A stretch of 64,000 bases of DNA, from positions 17,157,001 to 17,221,000 of the forward strand of contig JARKIP010000033.1 in assembly GCA_029990175.1 (NCBI GenBank). The letters run 5' to 3'. The notes under the pieces are model-generated. The model searched no databases. It worked only from the letters and a program-made list of their open reading frames with translations, and was not told the origin of the DNA. This document shows, one piece after another, positions 47,198-58,630 of this stretch. Position numbers and translations under genes: made by a program. The DNA comes from Petunia secreta (Eukaryota > Streptophyta > Magnoliopsida > Solanales > Solanaceae). Each line of letters begins with the position of its first letter. The first letter of the stretch is position 1.

Positions 47198-50046
47198 CAA
47201 AAGAAATTACAGCTGACTACCCAACATACTAGGTTTAGGGCTATCCAGACTAGACATCTAAGAGTACAGAAAAAGACAAATACCTCCTGAAGGGAGCAGA
47301 ATGCAACTGAAATAGTAAACATAAAACTGGTGGCCATCCGGAATAAAGCTGGCTCACCCTGACAGCTGAAGTTGTCTTCGCTTCTGAACAACGAGCGAAC
47401 TCAATCCTGGAGCGAACCTGCCGAAACGAAATAGGTAGACAGGAAACAAACAACGAACAAGGGTGAGTCAAAAGGACTCAATAATTGGGGCAGACTAGCC
47501 ACCTCAAAAAATTGGATAGTTAGCCAGGGAGAAAAAACTGATAAACAAAATTCCTCTTATTTAAATTCTAAAAAGGCGGAGCCAGATAATAATCGAAAAC
47601 ACGTATGAAACCAAAAACTCAGCCAGGAATACGAGCCAGAAACATATCAACAAATAAGCAATGCACGTATAAGCAGCACAATAGTTATGTACCACAAGTC
47701 TACACAATGGTATGAAAAGAAATGAGATGAAATGAAATGGAATGAAATCTGATGCAAACGGTCACATGTGCCCGTCATCCCATCTCGAAGCGGAATACTC
47801 CTACATTCTAGGGGAATCCAATCTGATAACCAACTGGAGCGGAATACTCCTGGTCCTGGGGCGGAATACTCCTGCACCCGATATAATATAAACCAGAGGC
47901 GGAATACTTCTGCACTCTCTTGGGGCGAAATACTCCTGCACCCGATATAATGTAAAGCTGAGGCGAAATACTCCTGCACTCTCCTGGGGCGGAATCCTCC
48001 TACCCTCAATATGATACAATGGAGCGGAATACTCCTGCTCCTGGAGCGGAATACTCCTGCCCTCAATATGATACAATGGAGCGGAATACTCCTGCTCCTG
48101 GGGCAGAATACTCCTGCACCCAATATGATATGCAATGTAATGCATATGAATGACATATAATGCATATGAATGCAATGTGATGCAATAATAACCCTTCACC
48201 GGCGCGAGACTCTCATCGATTGCTGGGAAGTAGATGCCAACTCACAGCCAGAGTACAATGTTTAGATCCTCAATAAAATACCAACAACAGGACATAACAT
48301 ATAATATATTATGTAAATCCAAAGCTAAGGCGTAATGAGTACGCCTATCAACAGCTACACACATAAGGAACACGTGGTAGAAAATCTACGAGGCCAGGTG
48401 CCTCCAAAGAAATGGATATAAACACTTACCTCTTCAAAAAGTTAGTACAGCTAATGAACAACTGCTTTATCCTTTGGTTTCTTTGCCAAACGATCCCACT
48501 CTATTCAATAAGTAGAAAAATATATCAATTTAGGCTATAGGCTTCATTCCTCAAATCTTAGGGCAATCCAGTTAGGAACCTGATACCCACGCGACCGGAC
48601 TGTGTGTCCAATGTGCAACCTCTATGGGGTACATCAAATCACACATAACATGATCACAATATAAGTATAAGCATGTATGAGGCATGACACATGTGGCAAC
48701 AATAGATATGGACTCAAAGGAATGAGAAGAAAACTCTGGATAGAATTATAGACACAACCTAGAACTCAGAATTTATCCAACTCTTTGAATTTCTATAAAA
48801 TTTTCGGCAGAGTTTCCCCTGAAACTGGATGATCCGCAAAAACAGAACCAGCACTATACTACATACGGGAATGGATACCCGGATAAACTGATAACATAAA
48901 CATGTTAAATGGATAACAAGATAAGACGGCTGGATGACATAACAAATCCGCTGATAGAATGTCTGGACAGCACCACTGTCCCGCCTTTCGACCTAATTTT
49001 TTAGAGTGTAAATTAAAGATATAGACTTCATGGTCTGATGAAAGTTGTAGATATATGTTTTAGGATTCTGGAGATTCTTAAAGCATCTTAATATCAATTT
49101 TTTACAAGGAGTTATGATCAATATTCTAACAGCTATTCAAAGATCAAAATGATTTTCTAGATTTTGAAACGTTTTGTCTTGCTGATTCGGACGTCTTTCA
49201 CCTTAGATTTTAGTACCAAATTAAGTATATACAAGGTATCCTTGATACCATACAAGCTTATCACAAGAAACACTAAGTTTAGAACTAAGAAAAGCTTCAA
49301 AAGCTAAAAGTACATGACTTGCCAAAAGAAAGGTTTAGTCTTACATACCTTTGATGCTTCTTGCTTCTAAACCTTGTTTCCCTTGAATTCAGCACCTTCT
49401 AAAGCTTAAACAAGCTATAATATAGCATTTGAGTACTTTATTTAGCCATGAAGTAATTCTAAAACTCAAGCTATAGACGAAATTGAAGGTAGCATAACGT
49501 TACCTTAATCGCGTAGAGCATTTTGACGCAATTTGTCTTCAATTTCGAGTTAAGATTGATGTCCATCCTTCAAAATCATAAAATTTTCTCAAAATAAATG
49601 AGAGAACTGTTTTTCTCTTTATCTTTCAGGAAATGACGAGATTATGATGTAATTTTCCTTTTATACTTGAAACATTTCAGTTTTAGTCCTCGTTTACGCT
49701 TATGTCCCTCTTTTTGGCCTGACTTCTGATGCTCATATCTTTTTATCTATATGTTGTATGAGCAAACCGTCAAAAATGTTGGAAACTAAACTCCAAGACC
49801 CTCAATTTGGTATATGATATGTCCCCAAAAGACGTCATATAATACCCGAAATTAATTGCTGAAAAAACTTCGTTACAAGACAATTCCTTTGTCGGTTTTT
49901 CCGCAACTTAAATCCGATTTTTCTCAAACTTTATATTTAATATATAAATATTTTATATGGTAATATTATGACTTTAAACTCACTTAAATCATTCTTAACA
50001 TGTCATTAGAATGATATACGTCACTTTGGACATACGGGGTGTAACA
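47198..50046 (-). repeat. LTR D, terminal LTR of the outer array
   Basis: Runs from CAAAAGAAATTACAGC to GGTGTAACA at 50046, with a minisatellite at about 47790-48125. On the - strand it therefore begins TGTTACACC, the second (inner) start. The 440 bp that precede this point in LTRs A, B, 1 and 2 are absent, and the TSD ATTAT follows at once. Confidence 0.85.
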
Positions 50047-50051
50047 ATTAT

Positions 50052-50744
50052 CTTTTTATTTTTATTTTTTATAATAGTGGTCTATTGATGAACCATTCGA
50101 AGTTGATTATTAATCTAGTATAGTGCTTAGTTTTTTCTTTTAACGTATACTTTTTATTAGTCAAACATCATATTATTGATTGATAAAAAAGATTAATATG
50201 TCGAGGTAGAGATATCCCTTCTTATCATTGAATTTGCATACTTATTTTTATTTTGTATCAAATTTGAAGGAGAAACACATCATCCTTCTTAATATTAATT
50301 CATTTTTATTTTATAAGTTTATATTAATAAATCATAGGTAATTGATAATGTTAGCATTTTTATGCATGTATAAGTGGTCACATGTAGTCCTTCTTTATAT
50401 TATATTATATATTTTTTACAATAATCTATTAATAAACATTCAATAGTTAATTATTAATTTAATAAAATATTACTATTTTTAATGTATATTTATTTTAATT
50501 TTGTATCAAATTAGAAGTTTGAACTTCTCTACAATAAATATGTTTAAATAGGCCTACTGCTATTACTAGCGACATAAGGAGAAATCCACACATACTACTA
50601 TTATTGTATGAATAAATAAGCTATTTTACCCTTGTTGGCTCAATATTAAGCATAAAGCTAATTGATATCACGCGTCGATCACAAGTTAATTAACCACGTT
50701 CAATAACGTTGTTAACCAACTTGTCATATATGGTGTCTAATCTC
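50052..50744. other. Host flank right of the nest, AT-rich
   Basis: No gene. Contains several diverged blocks of the same repeat as 22261-22694. The block at about 50385-50460 matches the left flank joined to the right flank without the insertion. Confidence 0.6.
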
Positions 50745-51050
50745 GAGAGAATCAGTAATGTTTCACTTGTCATGGAATGTCAAGCCAACATGTTGCCATC
50801 TCCAGCCATTGATCTTAGACATCAGCATCCGCTATTGCATAGCACCCTATGAATGCTCTACTAATTATAATAAGTAAGGTCTACAATCGACCTTGATTGG
50901 TTGATGAACTGCTATAGTAGATCTGAGAGCTATGCCTTTACTGAAGCAGTGTGAATGCGACAAAATAGAGCTTTTGAAGCTTATTAGATTAAGAAAACAC
51001 AACACATATCTCAACGGAGCTAAACTCAAGCAAATGTTGTGACACAACAG
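50745..51050 (-). repeat. Inverted copy of the 447-bp repeat of 19815-20700
   Basis: The reverse complement shares GGCTTGACATTCCA.GACAAGT, GCAACATGTTGGCTTG and GCAGTTCATCAACCAATC with both left copies. A decayed frame YAIADADV.DQWLEMATCWLDIP is visible on the - strand. The window thus has two direct copies left of the nest and one inverted copy right of it. Confidence 0.75.
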
Positions 51051-51360
51051 CCTGCAAAAATAAAAAGAAAATAAAAAAATTACAGAGCTTCTTACAAGCA
51101 AAAATTACAAAATGCATAAAGAAATAAGGAATATGGAACTAAGATTTGTAAGAGTGTTGAAATAAATTGTGAGCTCAAGCACTGAATTTGATATATTTTT
51201 GAGCTGGAACGAGGTGGAGAAGAAGAGGGTGATGTGCTAGGGTAGGGGAAGGGATTTTGGGGGGGGAAGAAAAAATCTATTTTTGGTAAAACATTATTTT
51301 TATGAAGACCAGCCATTTTGTCATATTCAAAACTTGGAGTTGGGGTGTTTCTATTTTTTA
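51051..51360 (-). other. Possible 5' part of the inverted repeat unit
   Basis: On the - strand a C/T-rich leader (runs of C and CTTCTTCTCC near 51200-51265) is followed by a TTTTTGCAG that could be an acceptor site before the repeat. It reads like the 5' end of a former gene, but no frame is kept. Confidence 0.25.
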
Positions 51361-54300
51361 CTAGACATTTGATGCCTGTGTACAACACAGGCCCAACATT
51401 AAATCAAGAAAATAAAATGAATGACTAAAAAAATGAATTTACTTTTATTGACTGATATTGGAAACAACATTTAGATAAAGTATACATACATTTTGAGAAG
51501 TAATTAGAACACTAAGTCTCATGTCATGATGAATTACAACAGGGAAGAAACAAAGTACTAAAAATATAACCACCTCTGAAAAGAAAAACTCTTGAAACAA
51601 TGAGTTTGCTCACACATAGTTCATGATTCTAAGAAGAATGCCCGCATTAAATTGGTTATGTTATCCTTTGAAGTAGCAATAGTTTCATTACGAGCAGGAG
51701 GAAGGGCATCTGATGAGAAGGCTATCGAGCGCCTCTACTCGAAATGAGAGACTTTTGAGACCGACCAGTTGACGCAAATAAATTTCATTCCACGAGTTAC
51801 CTTCGGTACAACTAATACAGTTGTCGGCTTGTCGCTTCAAGTAGTACCTTCCGAAGAGAATGGTAAGATCTTCAGACGTCCTAAACATTGGACGAATAAT
51901 AAAGAAAACTATAAAAAGCACATATATACCAAACAAATAATTCTTCACAAATAGTAGTACGAATACCTACACGCAATAGGAAGAAATCAGTAATAAAAAG
52001 TTGTCCATTCAATGAGTAATAAACGCCATTAACTAATTGAAAGATGATAATCAATGCCTTATATAGAAAAATTACAGTTCAAAATAACACATAGTAATAA
52101 GGGGACTCAACTCCTTCAGATTTTTCATCATCCCTCTACTTTGGATAACAAATTCTCCAAACAAAATTAACCATGTCCCATGTAGTCAAGCTGGTCAATA
52201 TAAGTTTAATCATGTAAAATGCCTGAATTTACCATTCCAGATTTATAAGAGGGGCAACTATCACGTTTTTTATTATTCTCGAGGAGAGAAATCATTATAA
52301 CAGTATTCGTGTTTCCATTTCACACAAAATTTACGACAAATCTACACATAACATGGTTGTAAAGTAGGGGCCAGACTATCTATTTAAGAACTAAGTTCAT
52401 TCGACAAAGGGACCTTTATTTATCTATTTTGATGTGACTTCTAGTAATGTAGTTGATATTGCAGCAGTAAGCAGCAATCACAGTCTGCTCAAGTTCATTC
52501 TTGAGCATTTCCACCTATTTTATTCCCACATGATAACTATTAGTAATCTTCTTTTACTTGGCACTCGGACAATATATGAATTTAATAGTGTAAAGCCATG
52601 ACCATTAAAGTTTATAAGAGGGACAACTTAAGCTTATTTGAATTAATGATCACAAAACTAAACATAATACAGACAATGTTAACATTTCAGTTAACCAATG
52701 AAATCTAGGATTCTTGATAGCAAATCAAAGATAAAAAAGAAATAAGAAAGAAAACAAAGGCCTCTTTTTTTCCCTCCTTTTTGTTGCAAAAGTTGGAAAA
52801 TTCAAAGACCGACTACACCAAAATCCTGTAGATTTATGTTAATTGCATTAACACAGGGAGCGGGACGTGCTTAATCATTTATATGGATGATGTCTCATTC
52901 TTTTGCACAAGTAACTACATCAACAGAACCATAGTCGTAAATGCAGAAAAGGACCAATCAATCATAACTGCGATCAAAGCATGACTTTGGTTGTATACTA
53001 ACTTCAAACATCAAAAATTGCATTCTTCCAACATCAGCTCCATTTACAAGGATGGATTTTTAAGCAAGTGTTTTTGTTTCTCTATGTATGCATTCCTAGC
53101 TACAGGCACGGCTAAACAACCTCACGAAGGCTAGATTAGCCATGTGCTTTACATTAAAGTAAATGCGACAAGAGATGAGAATAACAGAGAAGTAATAGAA
53201 CCTATGTAATCATCATGATAAAATAGCCCATCGCGGGAAAACACTTCAAGGTTTAACATGTTGCCAAAAGATTTAACTAATCATGCTAACTAATTCACAC
53301 AGAAGACAGCCTTCGAAAGACCAGCCATCGCAGACCCATGCACATTTCTCGATCTCTACGCTATCTATATTGAGCGTTTCAATCATATGTGAGCATTGAT
53401 GTGGTTAATACTATATATCAGATTCATCAAGCATAGTAAATCCCTCAACTCCTAATCTTACCTTCTTTTTGTTGAGTTTGATTTTGCCCACTTCACAATA
53501 TATGCTCAGGTTCTTATTGTGAAAGAGATGAACACACTGACCACTGCACTCCTCCAAAATGATAGTGACAATATCTATTACCTTAAGACCACAGAGCAAC
53601 TTATATTAAGCCCCAAAAAAAGTGACACACCATCAATTTTTGACACTGATATTAACAATATTATGGAGGTAATTATAGTCTTAAAAGAGGCCACAAAGAT
53701 GTAATATCAAATACATACCAATGTATATATGCCAGTATGGGATTGATTGTAGCTGAATTAAAAGCTATAGGAAATCGCACAGTAGATCATTGTTAGCCGA
53801 TAACTCAAATATCTAGTTGACGTAACTCTAGCAGCAGTAGTTTAATGTATTTCTTGATATTCCCCTTTACTTACTTCTTATTTATCGATTAAGGCCAGTG
53901 TTAGTAGTGGTGCTCTAGATTAGATTCTTCCTCAATTTCTCCCTATAAAACCATCAAAACATCAATTTTTTATGTTAACACATTATCATTGAAGAATAAA
54001 TATAAAGCCACTAAAAATGTAACATTGCCAAAGAAAGAATGAAGACATACCATGGAGGGTAATCAGATTCATTGCCTTTTTGCTCGAGTCATGGTTAACG
54101 TAGCATGCAGACTCGTTCGACATCCATCTATAAGAGTAGCAAGAATCTAATATGAACATAGGAATACCTTGAACTCAAAGGGAAAAAAGCAAATTTTCAT
54201 CCTGATATTTCAGTCCAATTCCTACACCCTATTTTTCAAGAGAATCCTTTACAATTCCCATCGTAAAATTTATAAACAGTTATAAAGCAAGCTATTGAAA

Positions 54301-55001
54301 ATAAGGTGATAAAAAAGAAAGACATGAAACCTGTTTAATTAGAACAGATTAAACAAAAAGTACACCAAAAAAAACTAAAAACATTGTGGAGAGGAAAATG
54401 AAATTTGAGAAGACAAAATCGTACCTGACCCAGATCAAAAGTTGAAGAGAAAATGATGCTTCTAGAGTTTTGAGAATAGATGAAAGAAAATATGATAGTA
54501 ACATATTATCATTGAAGAATAAATATAAAACCATTGAAAAAAGAACAAAAATATCAAAGTTACTCAAATCAAACAGGAAATACATAGAATAATCAACAAC
54601 ATATGGAAGAAGATGAGAAGATAGTACTTACTAAGTGAAGAATTGAACAAAGAAATCTAGAACAGGGGAGAAAGCCGAAGACAATTTTGGAAGATGAAGA
54701 GTGAATAGAATGCTATTCAATTGTTGGGATATGTAAGCTACCTAGAAGTAAAAAATACCCACCATTAATTGCAACCAAGTAGAAAAACCATTTTGAAAGT
54801 TGAAACAAAGCAAGAGGAAAGGGAGAAAAAGACTGCTTCCAAAAGCTCAGAGGTAAAATGGACGATTTTTCTAGATTTGTGTTGTAAGGTGAAAACAAAT
54901 GACACATGGACTGAGATAGCAAAGCCAGCTCAAACATACGAAATTACCATTTTGCCCATGGACGACCACCATGAGCTTTCTATATAGTAGTAAAATGAAG
55001 A
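51361..55001 (-). mobile_element. Helitron-like element 1
   Basis: The 3' end on the - strand is a hairpin (GCCTGTG-TACAA-CACAGGC) followed by ATCAAATGTCTAG and then T. This is the Helitron 3' signature: hairpin, CTRR end, insertion before T. The proposed 5' end at 55001 (A, then TCTTCATTTTACTAC) is less certain. The 3.6 kb inside is AT-rich with short repeats (for example an ATTATCATTGAAGAATAAATATAAA block at about 53990 and 54499) and no RepHel coding sequence, so it would be non-autonomous. Open frames of 60-86 codons inside have no recognisable domain. Confidence 0.6.
51374..51392 (-). terminator. Helitron 1 3'-terminal hairpin
   Basis: Perfect 7-bp stem with a 5-nt loop, ending 9 bases from the CTAG terminus. 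Confidence 0.7.
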
Positions 55002-57718
55002 TTAAGCCTTAAACGTGGTTAATATTTAGGAGGTCATGTACCCTCTTAAAACTTAGATGGTCATTGAATTAAATCAAGACTTGAAAGAGGTCTTACTCTC
55101 CCTGGTCTCTTCCTCCGCAAAAGATTATTTCTATGTACGCCCCTATAATTTTATGATAACATTACATAATAGCAAAATAAATGAATTTTTGACCTAATTA
55201 AGTCACTTTTTACATTAATTAACCAAAATAATACAATTTTTTAAAAATTTACAGAACTAGTATAAACGTAGTTCTCAATAACGACAATATATATCATTAT
55301 TATATTCAAAAATTGCAACTTTCAAAATCTAACGGGTGGCGGAACTAATGGAGTATAGTGATGTTACTCACATTAACGACAATACTCACAGTACGAATGG
55401 GTCTTATTTCTAATATCCCAAGACTTGTTATCCAACATTAAACACTTTACCAAACCCGACATTCAAAAACCCTAATACCTGGGACGAAATCTTGACGGAT
55501 TTTAGACAATGAAGAAGAAGTGTCGACGGAGTATTTCAAACTGCAACCAGTGCCATGGGAATCATAGCTTTCTACATTATCTGGAGAATTAAGTACTTTT
55601 TTTAAAATAAAAAAAACGTTGGTTAAAGAAGACGAGTGGAGTGAAGCATAACCATAGGTTTGAACCGTTCAATTCAAAGTAGAATAGAAATCATACGACA
55701 TTAGTATTTGGACAAAGGCATAACTAAACCTTGCCATCAGAAGGAATTTTCTAAAAAATTATAGTGAAAGACATCTAATTGGAGTAATGTAAAGAATCAT
55801 AGCTTTCTTTTATAAAGGACTTTCTTCACTATATGATGGAAGTCTTTAGCGAAAATATCAATGACATCGATTGTTTAGTATGCTTATAAGTGAAAGAAAT
55901 TGAAGAGATGTATGGTTGGGTTATGGTGATATTTTAGAATTGATGTTTCGTTTTGCTTACAATATTTATCCTACAAGAATACTCCTGTTGAGTCTTCCAA
56001 ATCTTCATTAATCCCGGGCGATGGTTTCTCTACTTTTTCATTGCCAAAAGTTCAAGAGTACTGCCAATATCAAAATCTCCATCTTTGAATGCTATTTTTA
56101 CTAGACCAAGGGGGCAAAATATAGTTGAAAAAGCATTTATCGATTCCCATCAAAGGTAATTTAAGGACTTTGAATTTCTTTAACTCTGTTAATTAAATTT
56201 ACGATTATAAATCCACATAATGTGGATGTCCATTTATGAACGATTATTGACATTTCTTCATTCATCGAATTACGTATCAATGTATATATTAAATGAAGCA
56301 TTTAGTTTGTGTAACTCTTAGGATGAATTTCACATCCTATATAAGAGAGTAACAAACACACTCACAAGAGAATCATGAAACATTTATATTTCTCTCTCCA
56401 TTTATTGCCTAATTCTTATTCTTTTGCATTTTAATTATAACGTACGAATCTCTAATCTCATTATGCATTTTAGAAAGAAATGAAAATGGAAGTCTGATGC
56501 AATTCATGAAACCGAATTGGCTTGAAGCTAACACAACATACGATATTATCCTTTTAACTTATTTCATATTTTATCTTTCACTAATCTCTATATTCATCTA
56601 TGTTACCATAATTCTTATGAAGATTTTGCTTCATTTTATTATAGTTTGATAGTGTGTTCAAGTCTTCTACTGTGGAATACAACTTTTGACTCTTGGCCAT
56701 ATATCAACGCGTATCAAAAATAAAAAAGATACATCCTTTGGGATCCAGCAATAATTTAGAGCTGATTTTCCGTAATAGTAAGTGAAAAAAATAGGGTAAA
56801 CCTTCCATTCATTGCTAATACTCAAATGCCTTCTAGTTTTAATGAATGTTCTTTTGGGCAAGTAAGATATTGCTATTTTTCCGACGAGAAAATTATTTTT
56901 CAAATAGAAAGAAGATACATTCAAGGGAAGGTTTACAATTCAACCTGCTAATTAGTGAATCACAATTACGATGAGAAATAAATTACATAATTGACGTATT
57001 CATATTCAATGAAAATTTCATTATTACTGGATTTATTTTAAATGCATATTAGCAATGTATAACCGTATTTCTAAACCATATTATTATATATTAATTTACA
57101 ATTTTTATTGGGTAAATATTGATGAATTTTAGTTTCAAGAGATCATATCTTTTATTAGCTATTTAGCTTATACGCTGGCTAAATCTATGTTGATTGTTAT
57201 TGGAATTAATTAATTAGAACAAGAAATGCACTAACATATATTTAGCGCTTTTTATGGTATGCCAATTGGACTAAATCTAATGCAGTAACATATAATATAT
57301 GAATAATGGGCATGTTAAAATTCAGATATTTTTTTGTTTATATTCGTTTATATTTATGACCAAAGAAAATATTTTTAATTTAATTGGTGAATTTCTAGTT
57401 GTCATCAGAGAGTTGTGATCCCTCCTATAAAAAATATTATGTAGGATGTATTAATACACTGATTGGATTTGTCAGATATACTAGAATTTGAAGATTATTA
57501 CATGAATATGGAAAGCATTGATCTATTAATATTTAAATATGCTTTGGCAAAATTTACTGAAGTATAAATGTAGATTATTTCTAGATATTAATTACAGTAG
57601 TACATCGTCATGACACCATTTACTACCGAGATGAATTGATGAGATTTAATATAGACATCATATTATTCCATCACTATCTTAAAAGTGAGGTATGTATTTC
57701 ATTCTGGTTTAACTTAAA
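55002..57718. other. Intergenic sequence with two exon-like fragments
   Basis: Mostly AT-rich. At 55510 an ATG opens a 24-codon + strand frame with a CNCNQCHGN-like cysteine cluster that I cannot assign. At about 56090-56156 a + strand frame TRPRGQNIVEKAFIDSHQR ends at a possible donor (CAAAG|GTAATT). Both could be decayed gene pieces. The - strand frame 56667-56924 has no recognised domain. Confidence 0.3.
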
Positions 57719-57728
57719 CTACTGAAGG

Positions 57729-57746
57729 GACCGCGCTCGCGCGGTC
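57729..57746 (-). terminator. Helitron 2 3'-terminal palindrome
   Basis: GACCGCGCTCGCGCGGTC: 8-bp perfect arms, almost no loop. Very GC-rich against an AT-rich background. Confidence 0.75.
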
Positions 57747-58630
57747 ATTGAAAAAATAAATAAAAGATAACTAATTTTATGATAATACAATAAAAATTTA
57801 GTATTATATTAAATTTTATCTTCTCTATTTGCTCCAACCGTAACACTACCAGTTATTCATTGATATAATTGTATTTCTAAGACTGATTACAATTTTTTAA
57901 AATACTTAAGTATGATGTTCTTATATATTTTACTTATATGAGATTAGAGAGTCTTTCACGGCCTACAACATCATCAGTTGAAACGAAGTTTTGACTTAGG
58001 AGTGAAAAATCCTCTCGAAAATGAATATAAAATGTAATGATTAAATAAGATAAGATATAATCTAACAAAACTGTCTAAATTGATAGTATTTGATTATTGG
58101 TAATAATATAAAACCTGGAAGTGTTTTCGTGGTGTTATATTCTTCTATCCTACATCTTATTGCATGCTACCACTATTTGAAGCTCGATACTGTCAAACCA
58201 TTGTCATCCTAAATTTTTTATAGATAGTTATCAAAACAACCCTTCCTAGTGTTGATCCTGACGCTAAAATAGAAACCATTGTCATGCCCATTTGATCATT
58301 CTATTTTGCATACCCACGTTGGAGTAGTATTGTTTAGTGTGTGGATGGCATGGTATCATGGATATGTAGATGGCAAATAAAGGGATAACCAAAATGAAAA
58401 GCATGAGTTATGCTATCCTTCCAAGCATGAGTTGGTATCAAGAATTGTAAATACCAACTTATTGCCCCTCCCCGATAAAATTCAATTTTTAGCATTCAAA
58501 TATGCATTCTTGGTGTTTATCACTTGTCCAATTTTCAATCGTTTTTAGTTTCAAATTGAGAAAATAGAAAATCACAAAATGGTCACATCTTTAGTACAGT
58601 ATTATAACATTAGAATTCTTGAGATTTATG

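Larger units (their letters stand above)
22695..50046 (-). mobile_element. Outer LARD-like Ty3/gypsy array, - strand, 27 kb with nested insertions
   Basis: Order on the + strand: LTR A (22695-22744 plus 32292-35728), internal A (35729-38799), LTR B (38800-42313), internal B (42314-45180, with a solo LTR), partial LTR C (45184-47197), partial LTR D (47198-50046). The whole is flanked by 5-bp repeats ATTAT (22690-22694 and 50047-50051). The left terminus is TGACACGACCCGG and the right terminus GGTGTAACA, so on the - strand it runs TGTTACACC...GTCGTGTCA. The shared-LTR tandem form points to unequal recombination between LTRs after insertion. A + strand copy of the same family is nested at 22745-32286. 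Large LTRs and a non-coding internal region match the LARD class, which depends on enzymes from other elements. Confidence 0.85.

Noticed and set aside
51688..51948. An 86-codon - strand frame inside Helitron 1 starting with a hydrophobic segment
   Set aside because: No recognised domain and no supporting splice or promoter signals; could be a captured fragment but cannot be supported.
54349..54585. A hydrophobic 78-codon - strand frame
   Set aside because: Composition reflects A-rich sequence read as Phe/Leu codons; no family resemblance.
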